Shown piece after piece: positions 1-6,417 of a DNA stretch of 12,198 nt. The stretch lies in NCBI GenBank assembly GCA_026770575.1, contig MU657682.1, positions 22,462 to 34,659 on the forward strand. The letters run 5' to 3'. The stretch's first letter is position 1. Each line of letters starts with the position of its first letter. The notes beneath the pieces are model-generated. The model made no database searches. It had not been told where the DNA came from and was given only the letters and a program-made list of their open reading frames with translations. The position numbers were made by a program, and so were the translations under genes. This DNA is from Pelagophyceae sp. CCMP2097. Lineage: Eukaryota; Sar; Pelagophyceae.

Positions 1-240
1 GAAACCCGAGCGGAGAAAACCCGGTGCGATCCCGGATGTTTCGGTCTTCCAGGGTGCGGCGCGCCGGCCTGCCAGAACCCGCGGGTTCGTCGGGTAACCG
101 CGGGTTTGCCACCTGGCCCGTCCGTCGGGTTCGGGTTTATGCCACGGCCAGACCCACGGGTCGACGGGTCGGCCAAAACGCGCAAACCCAGCAAACCCGA
201 CCCACGGGTTTCGGGCAAACCCGAACCCCTTTAAGCTCCT
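1..240. repeat. CGGGT/ACCCG-rich block, left copy
   Basis: About a dozen copies of the pentamer CGGGT or its complement ACCCG are packed into roughly 235 bases, often as short palindromes such as CCGCGGG. Chance would give about one copy at this base composition. The reading frames crossing the block have no domain-like content and are biased by the pentamer, so I do not call a gene. Dense short motifs of this kind occur in the subterminal regions of some eukaryotic DNA transposons. Whether this is one is inference, because I found no matching terminal inverted repeat. Confidence 0.55.
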
Positions 241-357
241 GGGCACGCGTCGGCGGAGCTTCGTGTGCTCGGCGCGGCGTCGTCGTCGTCTTTCGACTGT
301 GTCGTGCGCGCGGTCGCGAGTGCCCTCGTCGACGTCGCCGATGGGGCGCGCGATGTT

Positions 358-544
358 CCACGGACGAGCATGCCGTGCACGACGGCCGGCCGGGGCGCAC
401 GCGGCGGCCTCGACGGCCGTATAGGCTGATGCACGGCGAGGGCGCCCGTGAGGAAAAACTCGACGACGGGGTCCGAGTCACTCAGAAGCACGAATCATCT
501 GTCCCTTCCGGCTCACCACGGACGGGCATGCTATGCACGACAGC
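358..544. repeat. 29-bp imperfect direct repeat pair
   Basis: Bases 358-386 and 516-544 match at 25 of 29 positions in the same orientation. The shared core begins CCACGGACG and ends GCACGAC. The copies are 158 bases apart start to start. They lie within the interval bounded by the CGGGT-rich blocks and suggest an old internal duplication. Confidence 0.6.
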
Positions 545-546
545 TC

Positions 547-670
547 GATGCATACGCATGCGTACGCCGCGTCCGCAGGCCACGGAAGGACCGTCCAAAG
601 ACCGGTCGGAACGTCCACGCACGGAACTCTGCCGCAGCGCAGCGCAGCGCAGCGACCCGGCGCACCATGG
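547..670. repeat. Diverged ~125-bp direct repeat, copy 1
   Basis: This stretch aligns with 1129-1252 in the same orientation. Shared landmarks in the same order are a GCATGCG segment, CCGCGTCC, CACGGAAGGACCGTCCAA (CACGAAAGCACCGTCCAA in the other copy), GGAACTCTGC, and a final ATGGT. Small gaps are needed. A GCAGC microsatellite run at about 632-652 interrupts this copy and is missing from the other. Confidence 0.6.
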
Positions 671-869
671 TCCACCCATCCTTCCCTCCGACAGGCGCCG
701 GCGCCGCACCCGGAGGCCGTCGAAAGCGACGGACTCCGAAAGAACACGGCGTCGCACCGGGTTTCTCCACTCGGGTTTCTCTATTCGTGTGTATCATTTA
801 TTGGGCTTCGGGCCGCGCGGTCGCGAGCGGCGTCGACGTCACGGCTACGCTCACCGAAAAGGAGCTTTT

Positions 870-1062
870 TAGAACGGGTACGACCCAAAACCCGACCCGA
901 CCCGGATTCTGCGTGTGTCGACCCGACCTACCCGCGATCCGCGGGTCAGCCGGCCTGCCGACCCGTGACTCGGCCTGGAGATTGGGATTGGTCGTTCGAC
1001 CGACCCGCGACCCGAGGGATTGGCACGCATGAAATACCCGACCCGACCCGAAAACACCGTCC
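870..1062. repeat. CGGGT/ACCCG-rich block, right copy
   Basis: About thirteen ACCCG or CGGGT pentamers lie in under 200 bases, including two runs of three adjacent CCCGA-type units (near 890-902 and 1036-1051). ACCCG dominates on the plus strand here, whereas CGGGT dominates in the first half of the 1-240 block, so the two blocks partly mirror each other. Both contain a CCGGCCTGCC segment. No coding sequence is supported. Confidence 0.55.
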
Positions 1063-1128
1063 CTACTCCTGCTGTCGTGGCTCTTGATCAGGGCGAAGCG
1101 GCGCGCCAAGTCGAATCTGTCGTCCACT

Positions 1129-1252
1129 GATGCACGTGCATGCGCCCGTAGCCCGCCGCGTCCATCCCGGGCACGAAAGCACCGTCCAAGAACCGCGGGG
1201 CGTCGCAGCCGGAACTCTGCAGCCGTGCATCGAAACATGCGCCCCACGATGG
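1129..1252. repeat. Diverged ~125-bp direct repeat, copy 2
   Basis: Partner of the repeat at 547-670, with the same order of conserved words (CCGCGTCC, ACCGTCCAA, GGAACTCTGC, ATGGT). It lies outside the right CGGGT-rich block, so the duplication is not confined between the blocks. The stretch 1253-1402 that follows shows nothing I can name. Confidence 0.6.
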
Positions 1253-1402
1253 TATGCTTCCGCCGACGCTTGGAGCCCATCCACGCCGCCGAGTCGCCGC
1301 ATCGTCTGCCCGGGACTCGGAGGCACCGCACAAGCCCTGCCTCCAAGGCCCCGTCGGACTTCGTTCCGCGGCGTGCTGTGGATCAGACCTCCGTGGCTCT
1401 GG

Positions 1403-1410
1403 ATCTCAGC
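1403..1410. repeat. Target site duplication, left copy
   Basis: ATCTCAGC stands immediately before the first base of the terminal inverted repeat at 1411 and is repeated exactly at 1997-2004, immediately after the element. Eight bases is the duplication length made by hAT, P and some related DNA transposases. Confidence 0.85.
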
Positions 1411-1996
1411 CTAGGCTGTCATTTACCTGGGGAATACCCGAAAAGTAACGAAATTACCGCAGATTACCGGGATTCGAAGTAATCAGAGTAATATCGCTAA
1501 AAACGCGTTACTGCAAAAAAAAATCTCCTTAGGGCGGCGTAAGAGGGCTCTCTGCGCGCTCCCTAGGCGACTGGCGCAGGCAAAAGAGGCACTCCCACTT
1601 TTGCTTGCCGTCTTTGTCCTCGCGCTTCTGTACCACTTGCCACAAGTCTTCGGCATCGGCGTTGAAGCCTTCTGGCGCGTTGAGCATGTCGAACCAATGG
1701 CTCTTCGGAGGCACGACCGCGAGGTCCATCATCGCACGTCGGGACTGGATGTGTTGGAGGGCTGCGGTTTGTTCAGTTTTCGCTAAAATCGCTCGAAACT
1801 GCAAAAAAGATGAAAACCGAAAGGCAGATCAAAAATTTAAAAGTTGGGGACCACAGACCAAATTTTTTCAGCCACTTGCGGCGCACTTGCGGAGTAATAC
1901 GAACACAGCGCGCCGTATTGTGACTCGGACAGTAACGCAATTACCGCGGATTACTTCCATCCCGAGTTGCGAGTAACCAAGTAATGAACAGCCTAG
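1411..1996. mobile_element. Non-autonomous hAT-like DNA transposon (586 bp)
   Basis: The left end begins CTAGGCTGTCATTTACCTGG. The right end, read on the minus strand from 1996, begins CTAGGCTGTTCATTACTTGG. That is 16 of 20 bases, with the first nine identical. The element is flanked by a perfect 8-bp duplication, ATCTCAGC (1403-1410 and 1997-2004). Inside, a 24-base segment (1444-1467 and 1931-1954, 22 identical, motif GTAACG then ATTACCGC) is repeated in direct orientation near both ends, as transposase-binding subterminal repeats often are. The interior is visibly more A+T-rich than its surroundings and holds only a short ORF fragment on the minus strand, so the element cannot encode a full transposase. 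An 8-bp duplication suggests the hAT superfamily; P- or Merlin-like origin is possible, and the ends do not match the usual hAT terminal consensus perfectly. Confidence 0.82.
1529..1732 (-). pseudogene. Transposase-like ORF fragment with CxxC motif
   Basis: A short open frame of about 68 codons from the ATG at 1732 lies wholly inside the 586-bp element. The frame stays open upstream to 1804 but without another ATG. The peptide looks like real protein: a KSHWFDML segment, an acidic/amphipathic stretch, then KWECLFC, a CxxC that could be the first half of a zinc finger. The spacing from the tryptophan-containing segment to the CxxC recalls the BED fingers found at the N-terminus of many hAT transposases, which would fit the host element. 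No second metal-binding pair or catalytic domain is present before the stop, so I treat it as a relic of the autonomous parent. The family assignment is a guess. Confidence 0.4.
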
Positions 1997-2004
1997 ATCT
2001 CAGC
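1997..2004. repeat. Target site duplication, right copy
   Basis: Second perfect copy of ATCTCAGC. It is followed at once by TA (2005-2006) and the inverted repeat of the next element, so the insertion lies flush against that element's boundary. Confidence 0.85.
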
Positions 2005-2043
2005 TATTCCATACTACAAATTGTATCTGTCTCTACGAAGGCC
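2005..2043 (+). repeat. Terminal inverted repeat, left
   Basis: Inverted partner of 3494-3537. It shares the words TTCCATAC, TTGTATCTGTCTCTACG and GGCC. It begins one base after the target duplication of the neighbouring hAT-like element. Confidence 0.75.
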
Positions 2044-2110
2044 ACTCCACACGATCACCGCCTTCACAAGAAACGGCTTTTGCTCATTCTGGTGAAAATT
2101 ACTTTAGAAT

Positions 2111-3074
2111 TTAACACCGGTCGCCGCATGCGTCGCGCTCGTCTTGGTCGTCGTAGTCGTTAGACGCGTCGTCCTCGTCGTCCATCTCCTTGTTCGCGGG
2201 CTGCGGCTCGACGTGCGCCCTGGGCAGCATGATGACGCTGCCGCTGCCGAAGTTCGCGCCCGAAAAGTTGGCGCTGGAAGCGGACCATCTTATTCAGCGC
2301 ATGCCCCGTACAACTCCGCGTGCTACTGTTGCGGTCGCCCTTGCCCGCGTCCATGACAGCCGGGTCGTAGTTCTGCCCCGCGACGCGCTGAAAAGTGAAC
2401 GGCGGTATCATCGTAACCGGGTCATGCGCTTGCGCGGCGGCGGCTGCTGCAGCCGGCGGCCGCGGGGCGTCGTCCTGCTGTCGCGGCGCGGCGGCCGCTG
2501 GCCGCCGCGGGGCTGCGGCCGGCGGCCGACGCGCCGCGGCAGCCGGACCGCGCGGAGCCGCTGCCGCCGCCCTCCCACGCTTCGGCATCTTGGCGCGCGG
2601 GGCCGACACCGCCGGGTCGCACGGAGGTGGCGTCGGCAGCCGCTGCAGCGGCATGACCGGCATCATTTCCTCGAAAATCTCGTTCTCGTCCGGCGGGAAG
2701 CCCCACGGCCCGTCATTATCTGGTCACGTCACCTTATCCAGGCTGAACGTGTTCAGCGTCTGCGAGCGCGCATCGTCGCGGAGGCTGTCCAGTGCTTCTT
2801 CGGCGAAGAGCGACACTGAAAATCCCGACAGCGACCCGTCGTCGTCCGCCGGGTCGTCGCAGATGATCGGAGCGACGTCGCCCATCGTCATGCGGATGTC
2901 CGGGGACAGGTAGGTCATGCCGATGGCGGGGCCCTGGCAGTCGTCGGTCGCATCAATCGGCGATAGGCGCGAGCCGTCCTGCATGACGCCGTGGTAGTGG
3001 CCTCCCCCGCGCGTCGGCATCTTCAGCTCCCACTTGTGCACGGACGCGATGCAGAGTGTCAGCAGTGCAGCCAT
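2111..3074 (-). CDS. Hypothetical protein, Ala/Pro/Arg-rich middle, probable intron
   Basis: I do not recognise the family. The frame starts at the ATG at 3074 and runs 116 codons to a TGA at 2726-2724, but the same frame is then open to 2160. A 90-nt intron from 2732 to 2643 (donor AAG|GTGACG, acceptor CTGCAG|) removes the stop and keeps the frame, and is the same size as the ATG4 introns in this window. The N-terminal half is mixed and acidic (DDPADDDGS). Next comes a low-complexity Ala/Pro/Arg tract (about 2430-2590). Near 2290 the coding-like frame changes. The downstream frame gives a Ser/Gly/Asn segment and a very acidic tail (KEMDDEDDAS, NDYDDQDE) ending at TAA 2113-2111. That change could be a second intron, an indel in a decaying gene, or a sequence error. 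The gene lies entirely inside the inverted-repeat element 2005-3537. Confidence 0.45.
2643..2732 (-). other. Predicted 90-nt intron
   Basis: On the minus strand the donor is AAG|GTGACG and the acceptor is CTGCAG|C. The length is a multiple of three, so both flanking exons stay in one frame, and the in-frame TGA at 2726-2724 is spliced out. The unspliced reading is also acidic and protein-like (DENEIFEEMM), so retained coding with a nonsense mutation is the alternative. Confidence 0.45.
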
Positions 3075-3136
3075 GCGTGGCGAGGCGGCCTATGGAACGG
3101 TGTTACAATGACGCTTGCAGTGCATTTTTTGGACTC

Positions 3137-3327
3137 GCCTCGGTAGCCTCGGCTTCGCCTCGGTGCCTCGACTCGTCGACCCGCTGCCGTCGTCGCGCGC
3201 CTGTACTGCGCCGTTAACGATTGTTTGCAACGCTCTATAGTTGCGCACCTCGGCTTCCTCGGCTGCCAGTGCGCCTCGGTGCCTCGGTCCGCTACTTGAT
3301 TTCCTCGGCTGGGCCTCGGTGCCGCCT
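3137..3327. repeat. CCTCGG micro-repeat cluster
   Basis: Nine CCTCGG hexamers lie in about 190 bases in three clumps (near 3137-3165, 3248-3290 and 3302-3320). They are often arranged as GCCTCGGTGCCTCGG or CTCGGCTTCCTCGG. The cluster lies upstream of the minus-strand gene starting at 3074 and inside the inverted-repeat element. It could be promoter sequence or subterminal repeats; I see no gene in 3075-3493. Confidence 0.55.
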
Positions 3328-3445
3328 TGCGCGCGCGCTCCCGTTAGAGCCTACGTTGCAGTGATTGTGGCAGTGGCATTGACAGCTTTCGTAGCACGGA
3401 GCGCGCACCTTTCTTTGTGCGCTCTTCCTACGACAAAATTGTTGC

Positions 3446-3486
3446 GAAACTGAACTTGCCGTAGGTGAAACTGAAGTTGCGGTGTA
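3446..3486. repeat. 21-bp tandem near-duplicate
   Basis: GAAACTGAACTTGCCGTAGG (3446-3465) is followed by GAAACTGAAGTTGCGGTGTA (3467-3486). The two 20-base units differ at four positions. The pair lies just inside the right terminal inverted repeat of the 2005-3537 element. Confidence 0.65.
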
Positions 3487-3493
3487 TAGGAGG

Positions 3494-3537
3494 GGCCGAC
3501 GTAGAGACAGATACAATTGTAGTACATGTATGGAATA
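3494..3537 (-). repeat. Terminal inverted repeat, right
   Basis: Inverted partner of 2005-2043. It carries a six-base insertion (ATGTAC on the minus strand) that the left copy lacks. The ATG of the HA-domain gene follows 11 bases after its outer end. Confidence 0.75.
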
Positions 3538-3547
3538 AGTTCGGGGC

Positions 3548-4540
3548 ATGCTCCGCCTGGCGGGCCGCGCTGGCCCGGCGGTCGGCGCTGCGCGCCCGCG
3601 AGACCCGGCGGCGCGCGTGAGCCAGGCATGGGTCTCCGGAAGGCGGGTGGCGCATTCAAGGGTGGCGCACTCAAAGGTGGCTCGTTCGCATTCAAGTAAA
3701 GCGCAGGCGTTTTCACCGTCCGATCCGCTTTGGGATTCGCAGCTACTACGCTTTGAGCGGCACAAGGCCGCCTCGGACGCGCTAATGCCACACAAGTTTC
3801 GCTACGACGGAACCGCACTGGGACCGTGGGTGAAAGCGTGTCGAGACGCTTACGAGGACGGCACTTTACCAACCGAGCGCATACAACGTTTGGAAGCCGC
3901 GGGGTTCACCTGGCGAATTCGTGGGTGGGAGCCGCATTTTGCCGCGTTGAAAAAGTTTGTCTCGTTGCACGGGAGCGCGGTGCCGCGTCGGTTAATAGTG
4001 GACGAAGGGCTAAAGTTAGGCTGGTGGGCTTCAACGCAGCGAAAGGCGTACGCCTCGGGCATGCTCCCACCGGACCAAGTTGAGATGCTCGATGGCATCG
4101 GCTTCCGCTGGACACTGCAATCCAGTTGGGACGATTCATTTCAGCTTTTAGAATCGTACTATGAAGAGTTTTCGACTTCAAAAGTGCCTTACTCCCATGT
4201 CACCGAGTGTGGCAATAAGCTCGGCCTTTGGTGCGAGAACCAGCGGCGCGCAAAGAGGCAGGGCACTATTGGCGAGGCTCGCGTCTTCAAGTTGGAGACG
4301 GTTGGCTTTCAGTGGGACGTTTGGATGAACTGCTGGGAGTCTTTCTATTCCCATTTCTCGGAATTCCAATCCGCGCAAGGCCACTGCAGCATCCCAAGGC
4401 ACCTCGTCTGGAAAGGTATCGAACTAGGAAAGTGGGCAAAAGTACAAAGGGCAGATAAAAGGAAGGGTTCGCTCGGTTTGGAGCTGGTGAGAAGGCTGAA
4501 CTTACTGAAGTTTGAATGGGATCCTCCACCGGAAATGTAG
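3548..4540 (+). CDS. Four-repeat helicase-associated (HA) domain protein
   Basis: A single uninterrupted frame gives 330 residues. After a basic, low-complexity N-terminus (1-55) come four tandem copies of the HA domain at about residues 62-122, 127-188, 194-256 and 263-324. Each follows the pattern W-x3-F-x2-L, a phenylalanine/tyrosine helix, VP or IP, L-G-x-W, Q-R, G-x-L, then G-F-x-W (the last copy ends KFEW). HA domains (Pfam family 'Helicase associated') are small helical modules, probably nucleic-acid binding, named from copies beside DEAD-box helicases. In stramenopile algae they often stand alone, as here, so a helicase function cannot be claimed. The arginine-rich N-terminus could be an organelle presequence or an over-extended start: the first ATG is at 3548, and residues 34-50 come from a 15-bp tandem repeat. 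Its base composition is less G+C-rich than its neighbours. Confidence 0.85.
   Translation: MLRLAGRAGPAVGAARPRDPAARVSQAWVSGRRVAHSRVAHSKVARSHSSKAQAFSPSDPLWDSQLLRFERHKAASDALMPHKFRYDGTALGPWVKACRDAYEDGTLPTERIQRLEAAGFTWRIRGWEPHFAALKKFVSLHGSAVPRRLIVDEGLKLGWWASTQRKAYASGMLPPDQVEMLDGIGFRWTLQSSWDDSFQLLESYYEEFSTSKVPYSHVTECGNKLGLWCENQRRAKRQGTIGEARVFKLETVGFQWDVWMNCWESFYSHFSEFQSAQGHCSIPRHLVWKGIELGKWAKVQRADKRKGSLGLELVRRLNLLKFEWDPPPEM
3646..3696 (+). repeat. 15-bp minisatellite inside the HA gene
   Basis: The unit GGTGGCGCATTCAAG is present twice in full (3646-3660, 3661-3675) and once in altered form (3676-3696). It encodes repeated VAHSR/VAHSK peptides. It precedes the first HA repeat, so length variation here would not damage a folded domain. 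Confidence 0.8.
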
Positions 4541-4616
4541 AGCCCCGCCCAGGGGGGATTGGAAGCTATATTGGGCCAGCCCCACCCAGGGTGCATCTTA
4601 AGCAAGCAAGCAATGA

Positions 4617-4900
4617 ACTGATTGCTTACGGTTTGGTTGGAATCGACCTCACGCTTCGACTGTCGAGCCTCAACGCGGCGACCTCTTCGAACGTGACGTC
4701 TACTGCCTCTCCAGTGACGTCTACTGCCTCTCCAACGTCGAGTACCCACCCGATGTCGGCAGCGCCCTCTCGAAGAAGCTTTACGAGGTCCTCGGCTGCG
4801 ATCCACTTGCTGCCCGACGTATTCCGCGAGGAGGAGTGCCGCTGCCGAAACGCCGAAACGTCCTCCCGGCCTCCTCTCCGCATTGCCCGAGTCCCCGCAA
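4617..4900 (+). other. Coding-like segment, gene unknown
   Basis: One plus-strand frame, with codons starting at 4617 and continuing in phase to 5540, has G/C-rich third positions and a balanced peptide, including RGDLFERDVYCL, NVEYPPDVGS and LSKKLYEVLGCDP. It has no ATG before 4836. It is not the frame used by WD40 repeats 1-3 downstream, although it is the frame of the last WD40 repeat after the indel at about 5397. It may be an exon of the WD40 gene or the remnant of another gene. No family is recognised. A minus-strand frame here (LVKLLREGAADIGW) also looks protein-like, so the strand is uncertain. Confidence 0.3.
4693..4734. repeat. Exact 21-bp tandem duplication
   Basis: GTGACGTCTACTGCCTCTCC plus one A occurs twice back to back (4693-4713 and 4714-4734) with no mismatch. 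The unit is a multiple of three and so preserves any frame, adding seven residues in the coding-like frame. The lack of divergence suggests a recent slip. Confidence 0.9.
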
Positions 4901-4917
4901 CGAGCCGGTCCCAGGAA

Positions 4918-5540
4918 ATGAGTCACGGTCCTCTTGTGGCAGAGAGGCCCGGTTGTCGGAGAGCGAATGGCGTTGCGCCCAAAGGCTCAGAGGCCGAAAA
5001 GCCGCCGTGCGGAGTACCAAAGGGCACGGCAATCCTCAAGGGGCACACCGGCTACGTCATTGGCTGCGCGCTCTCGCCCGACGGCAAGCGCATCGTGACG
5101 GCGAGCTGGGACAGGGCTGCGCGGATCCGGGACGCCGAGACGGGCGCGCTGCTGACGACGCTCCGAGGGCACACGTCGGGCGTGGGGCACACCAACTATG
5201 TCTTGAGCTGCTCGTTCTCGCCCGAATGCGAGCGCCTCGTCACGGGGAGCTACGACGAGACGGCGCGGGTCTGGGACGCCGAGACGGGCGCGCTGCAGGT
5301 GACTCTCGTGGGGCACACCTACGTCGCGAGCTGCGCGTTCTCGCCCGACGGCGAGCGCATCGTGACGGCAAGTCGGGACAGGACGGCGTGGCTGTGGGGC
5401 ACGCCGAGACGGGCGCGCTGCTGAAGACGTTCGTGGGTCACGCCGGCGACATCAACAGCTGCGCGTTCTCGAGCAAGGGCACGCGTCTTGCGACGGCGAG
5501 CAACGACAGCACGGCCCGGCTCTGGGACACCGATCTCTAA
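4918..5540 (+). pseudogene. WD40-repeat gene copy A, truncated and frameshifted
   Basis: Four WD40 units are visible from about 5030: the signatures GHT, SPDG, TASxD and WDAETGALL recur. Unit 1 has RIRDAETG in place of RLWDAETG. Unit 2 carries an extra GHTSGV before GHTNYV, as if two repeats had recombined. Unit 3 is short. At about 5397 the codons for WDAETG are broken by a two-base gain (TGGGGCACGCC for TGGGACGCC), and the last unit continues in another frame to TAA 5538-5540. Four blades cannot close a normal seven-bladed propeller. The KGTAILKGHT linker is shared with copy B, but the conserved N-terminal module of B and C is missing. The ATG at 4918 is only the nearest in-frame start; the frame is open from 4516. 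Probably a pseudogene; a sequence error alone would not explain the lost module. Confidence 0.7.
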
Positions 5541-6417
5541 GGTTGTGAACTCTGCGCCTCGGAATTCGGGCTCGATTCGATCGACAGCGGCCTCGGGGAT
5601 TCCGCGGCCTCGCTCTTGCCGTGCGTGTTTCCGGGGGGCGTCGAAACGTCGATTCAGCGTCCATGCCTTTTGTCCGTCCTCGAGGCGAGCGGACGCGCGC
5701 CCCACCGCGCCCGCGAAAGGCGGAGCCCCGGGCCTGCAATGCTATCAGATGCAACGTCGCAGCGTCGGTCCCCCGAACCAGTGAGAAACACTGTCTCGGC
5801 TTTGCGGTCACACGAGTGCTTTCGCGCCGGCGCCTCGGGCGCGGCAGCGGGCGCGGCACCGCCGCCTGCGGGCCGCCCGGGGTTGCGGCGCGGAGGATGC
5901 ATCAAAACGCGTCAACGATGAAATCGAATAAGGCACCGCGCCGCAGGAGCACGCCGCCGCCGAAGCTGCGACGGGCCAGTTCGCCTCGCGCCGCCGACGT
6001 GGAGCTGGACCACTGACGGTGACGCCTCGTCCGCGTGCGTCCAGGCCGCCCTCGAGAGGCCGCTGGCCCGCGAGCCGGACGAAGTCGGCGTCGGACGGCG
6101 TCGAACGGCGATGGACGCTCGAGCGCTCTGCCCTTCCAAAGGCCTGTGCCGTCCCAACCTTGGGCTCAGCGCGTCCAGTCCTCTGCGCAAAAGGCGCACC
6201 GAGGCACCGCCGGGTCTCGACGTCGCCCACGGGTCTCGCGCAGAGGCCTTTCGGGCCTCGAGAAGCCTTTTGAAGCGCGGCCTGGTGCACGGCGCGGCAG
6301 ACCGAGTGCGGGTGCACGCCGGGCTCGCAGTAGGGACCCAACCCGGGCTCGCAGTAGTCGACAAAAATATGCTTTTTAAAACTCGAAACCGACGCCGGCG
6401 TGCGCCGACCGGCGGAG
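5541..6417. other. Intergenic stretch, no gene recognised
   Basis: The 3' ends of WD40 copies A (+) and B (-) converge on this 877-base G+C-rich stretch. Several frames are open on both strands, but all translate to Arg/Ala/Pro-rich peptides with no domain. A 15-bp direct repeat CCGGGCTCGCAGTAG occurs at 6319-6333 and 6343-6357 (period 24). An A+T-rich patch at 6360-6385 lies just past the stop of copy B and could serve its 3' end formation. I see nothing else I can name. Confidence 0.45.
6319..6357. repeat. 15-bp direct repeat, period 24
   Basis: CCGGGCTCGCAGTAG occurs exactly at 6319-6333 and again at 6343-6357. Confidence 0.85.

Larger units (their letters stand above)
241..869. other. 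No gene recognised; short direct repeats
   Basis: This G+C-rich stretch lies between the two CGGGT-rich blocks. Frames are open on both strands, but the translations are arginine/serine/proline-rich in all of them and no domain is visible, so I read them as composition artefacts. A 29-base direct repeat (358-386 and 516-544, 25 of 29 identical, core ACGGACG then GCATGC then GCACGAC) and part of a longer repeat shared with 1129-1252 lie inside it. Confidence 0.5.
2005..3537. mobile_element. TA-flanked inverted-repeat element (~1.5 kb)
   Basis: The two ends are inverted copies. Left 2007-2043 runs TTCCATAC, TACAAATTGTATC, TGTCTCTACG, GGCC. The right end, read on the minus strand from 3535, runs TTCCATAC, six extra bases, TACAATTGTATC, TGTCTCTACG, GGCC. 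Thirty-four positions match with two mismatches and gaps of six and one. TA lies directly outside each end, as expected for Tc1/mariner-type or other TA-targeting elements, although a dinucleotide duplication is weak proof. The element carries a minus-strand gene of unknown function (2111-3074) and a CCTCGG-rich stretch. No DDE transposase is recognisable, so it may be a non-autonomous element with captured or lineage-specific sequence. Confidence 0.6.

Noticed and set aside
1..240. Telomeric or subtelomeric array.
   Set aside because: The repeated word is CGGGT in irregular spacing, not a head-to-tail TTAGGG- or TTTAGGG-type array.
24..1087. Long open frames on both strands (for example 24-872 +, 533-1087 +, 798-1346 -).
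   Set aside because: All are Arg/Pro/Ser-rich, overlap each other in several frames and follow the CGGGT pentamers and G+C bias. No domain or codon preference is visible.
3292..3872. Minus-strand frames of 167-173 codons opposite the HA gene start.
   Set aside because: Shadows of the HA gene's basic N-terminus and its 15-bp tandem repeat; no independent support.
4516..5030. ATG at 4516 as the start of WD40 copy A.
   Set aside because: The first 170 codons are compositionally poor, overlap the 3' end of the HA gene and are out of phase with the better coding-like frame at 4617-4900.
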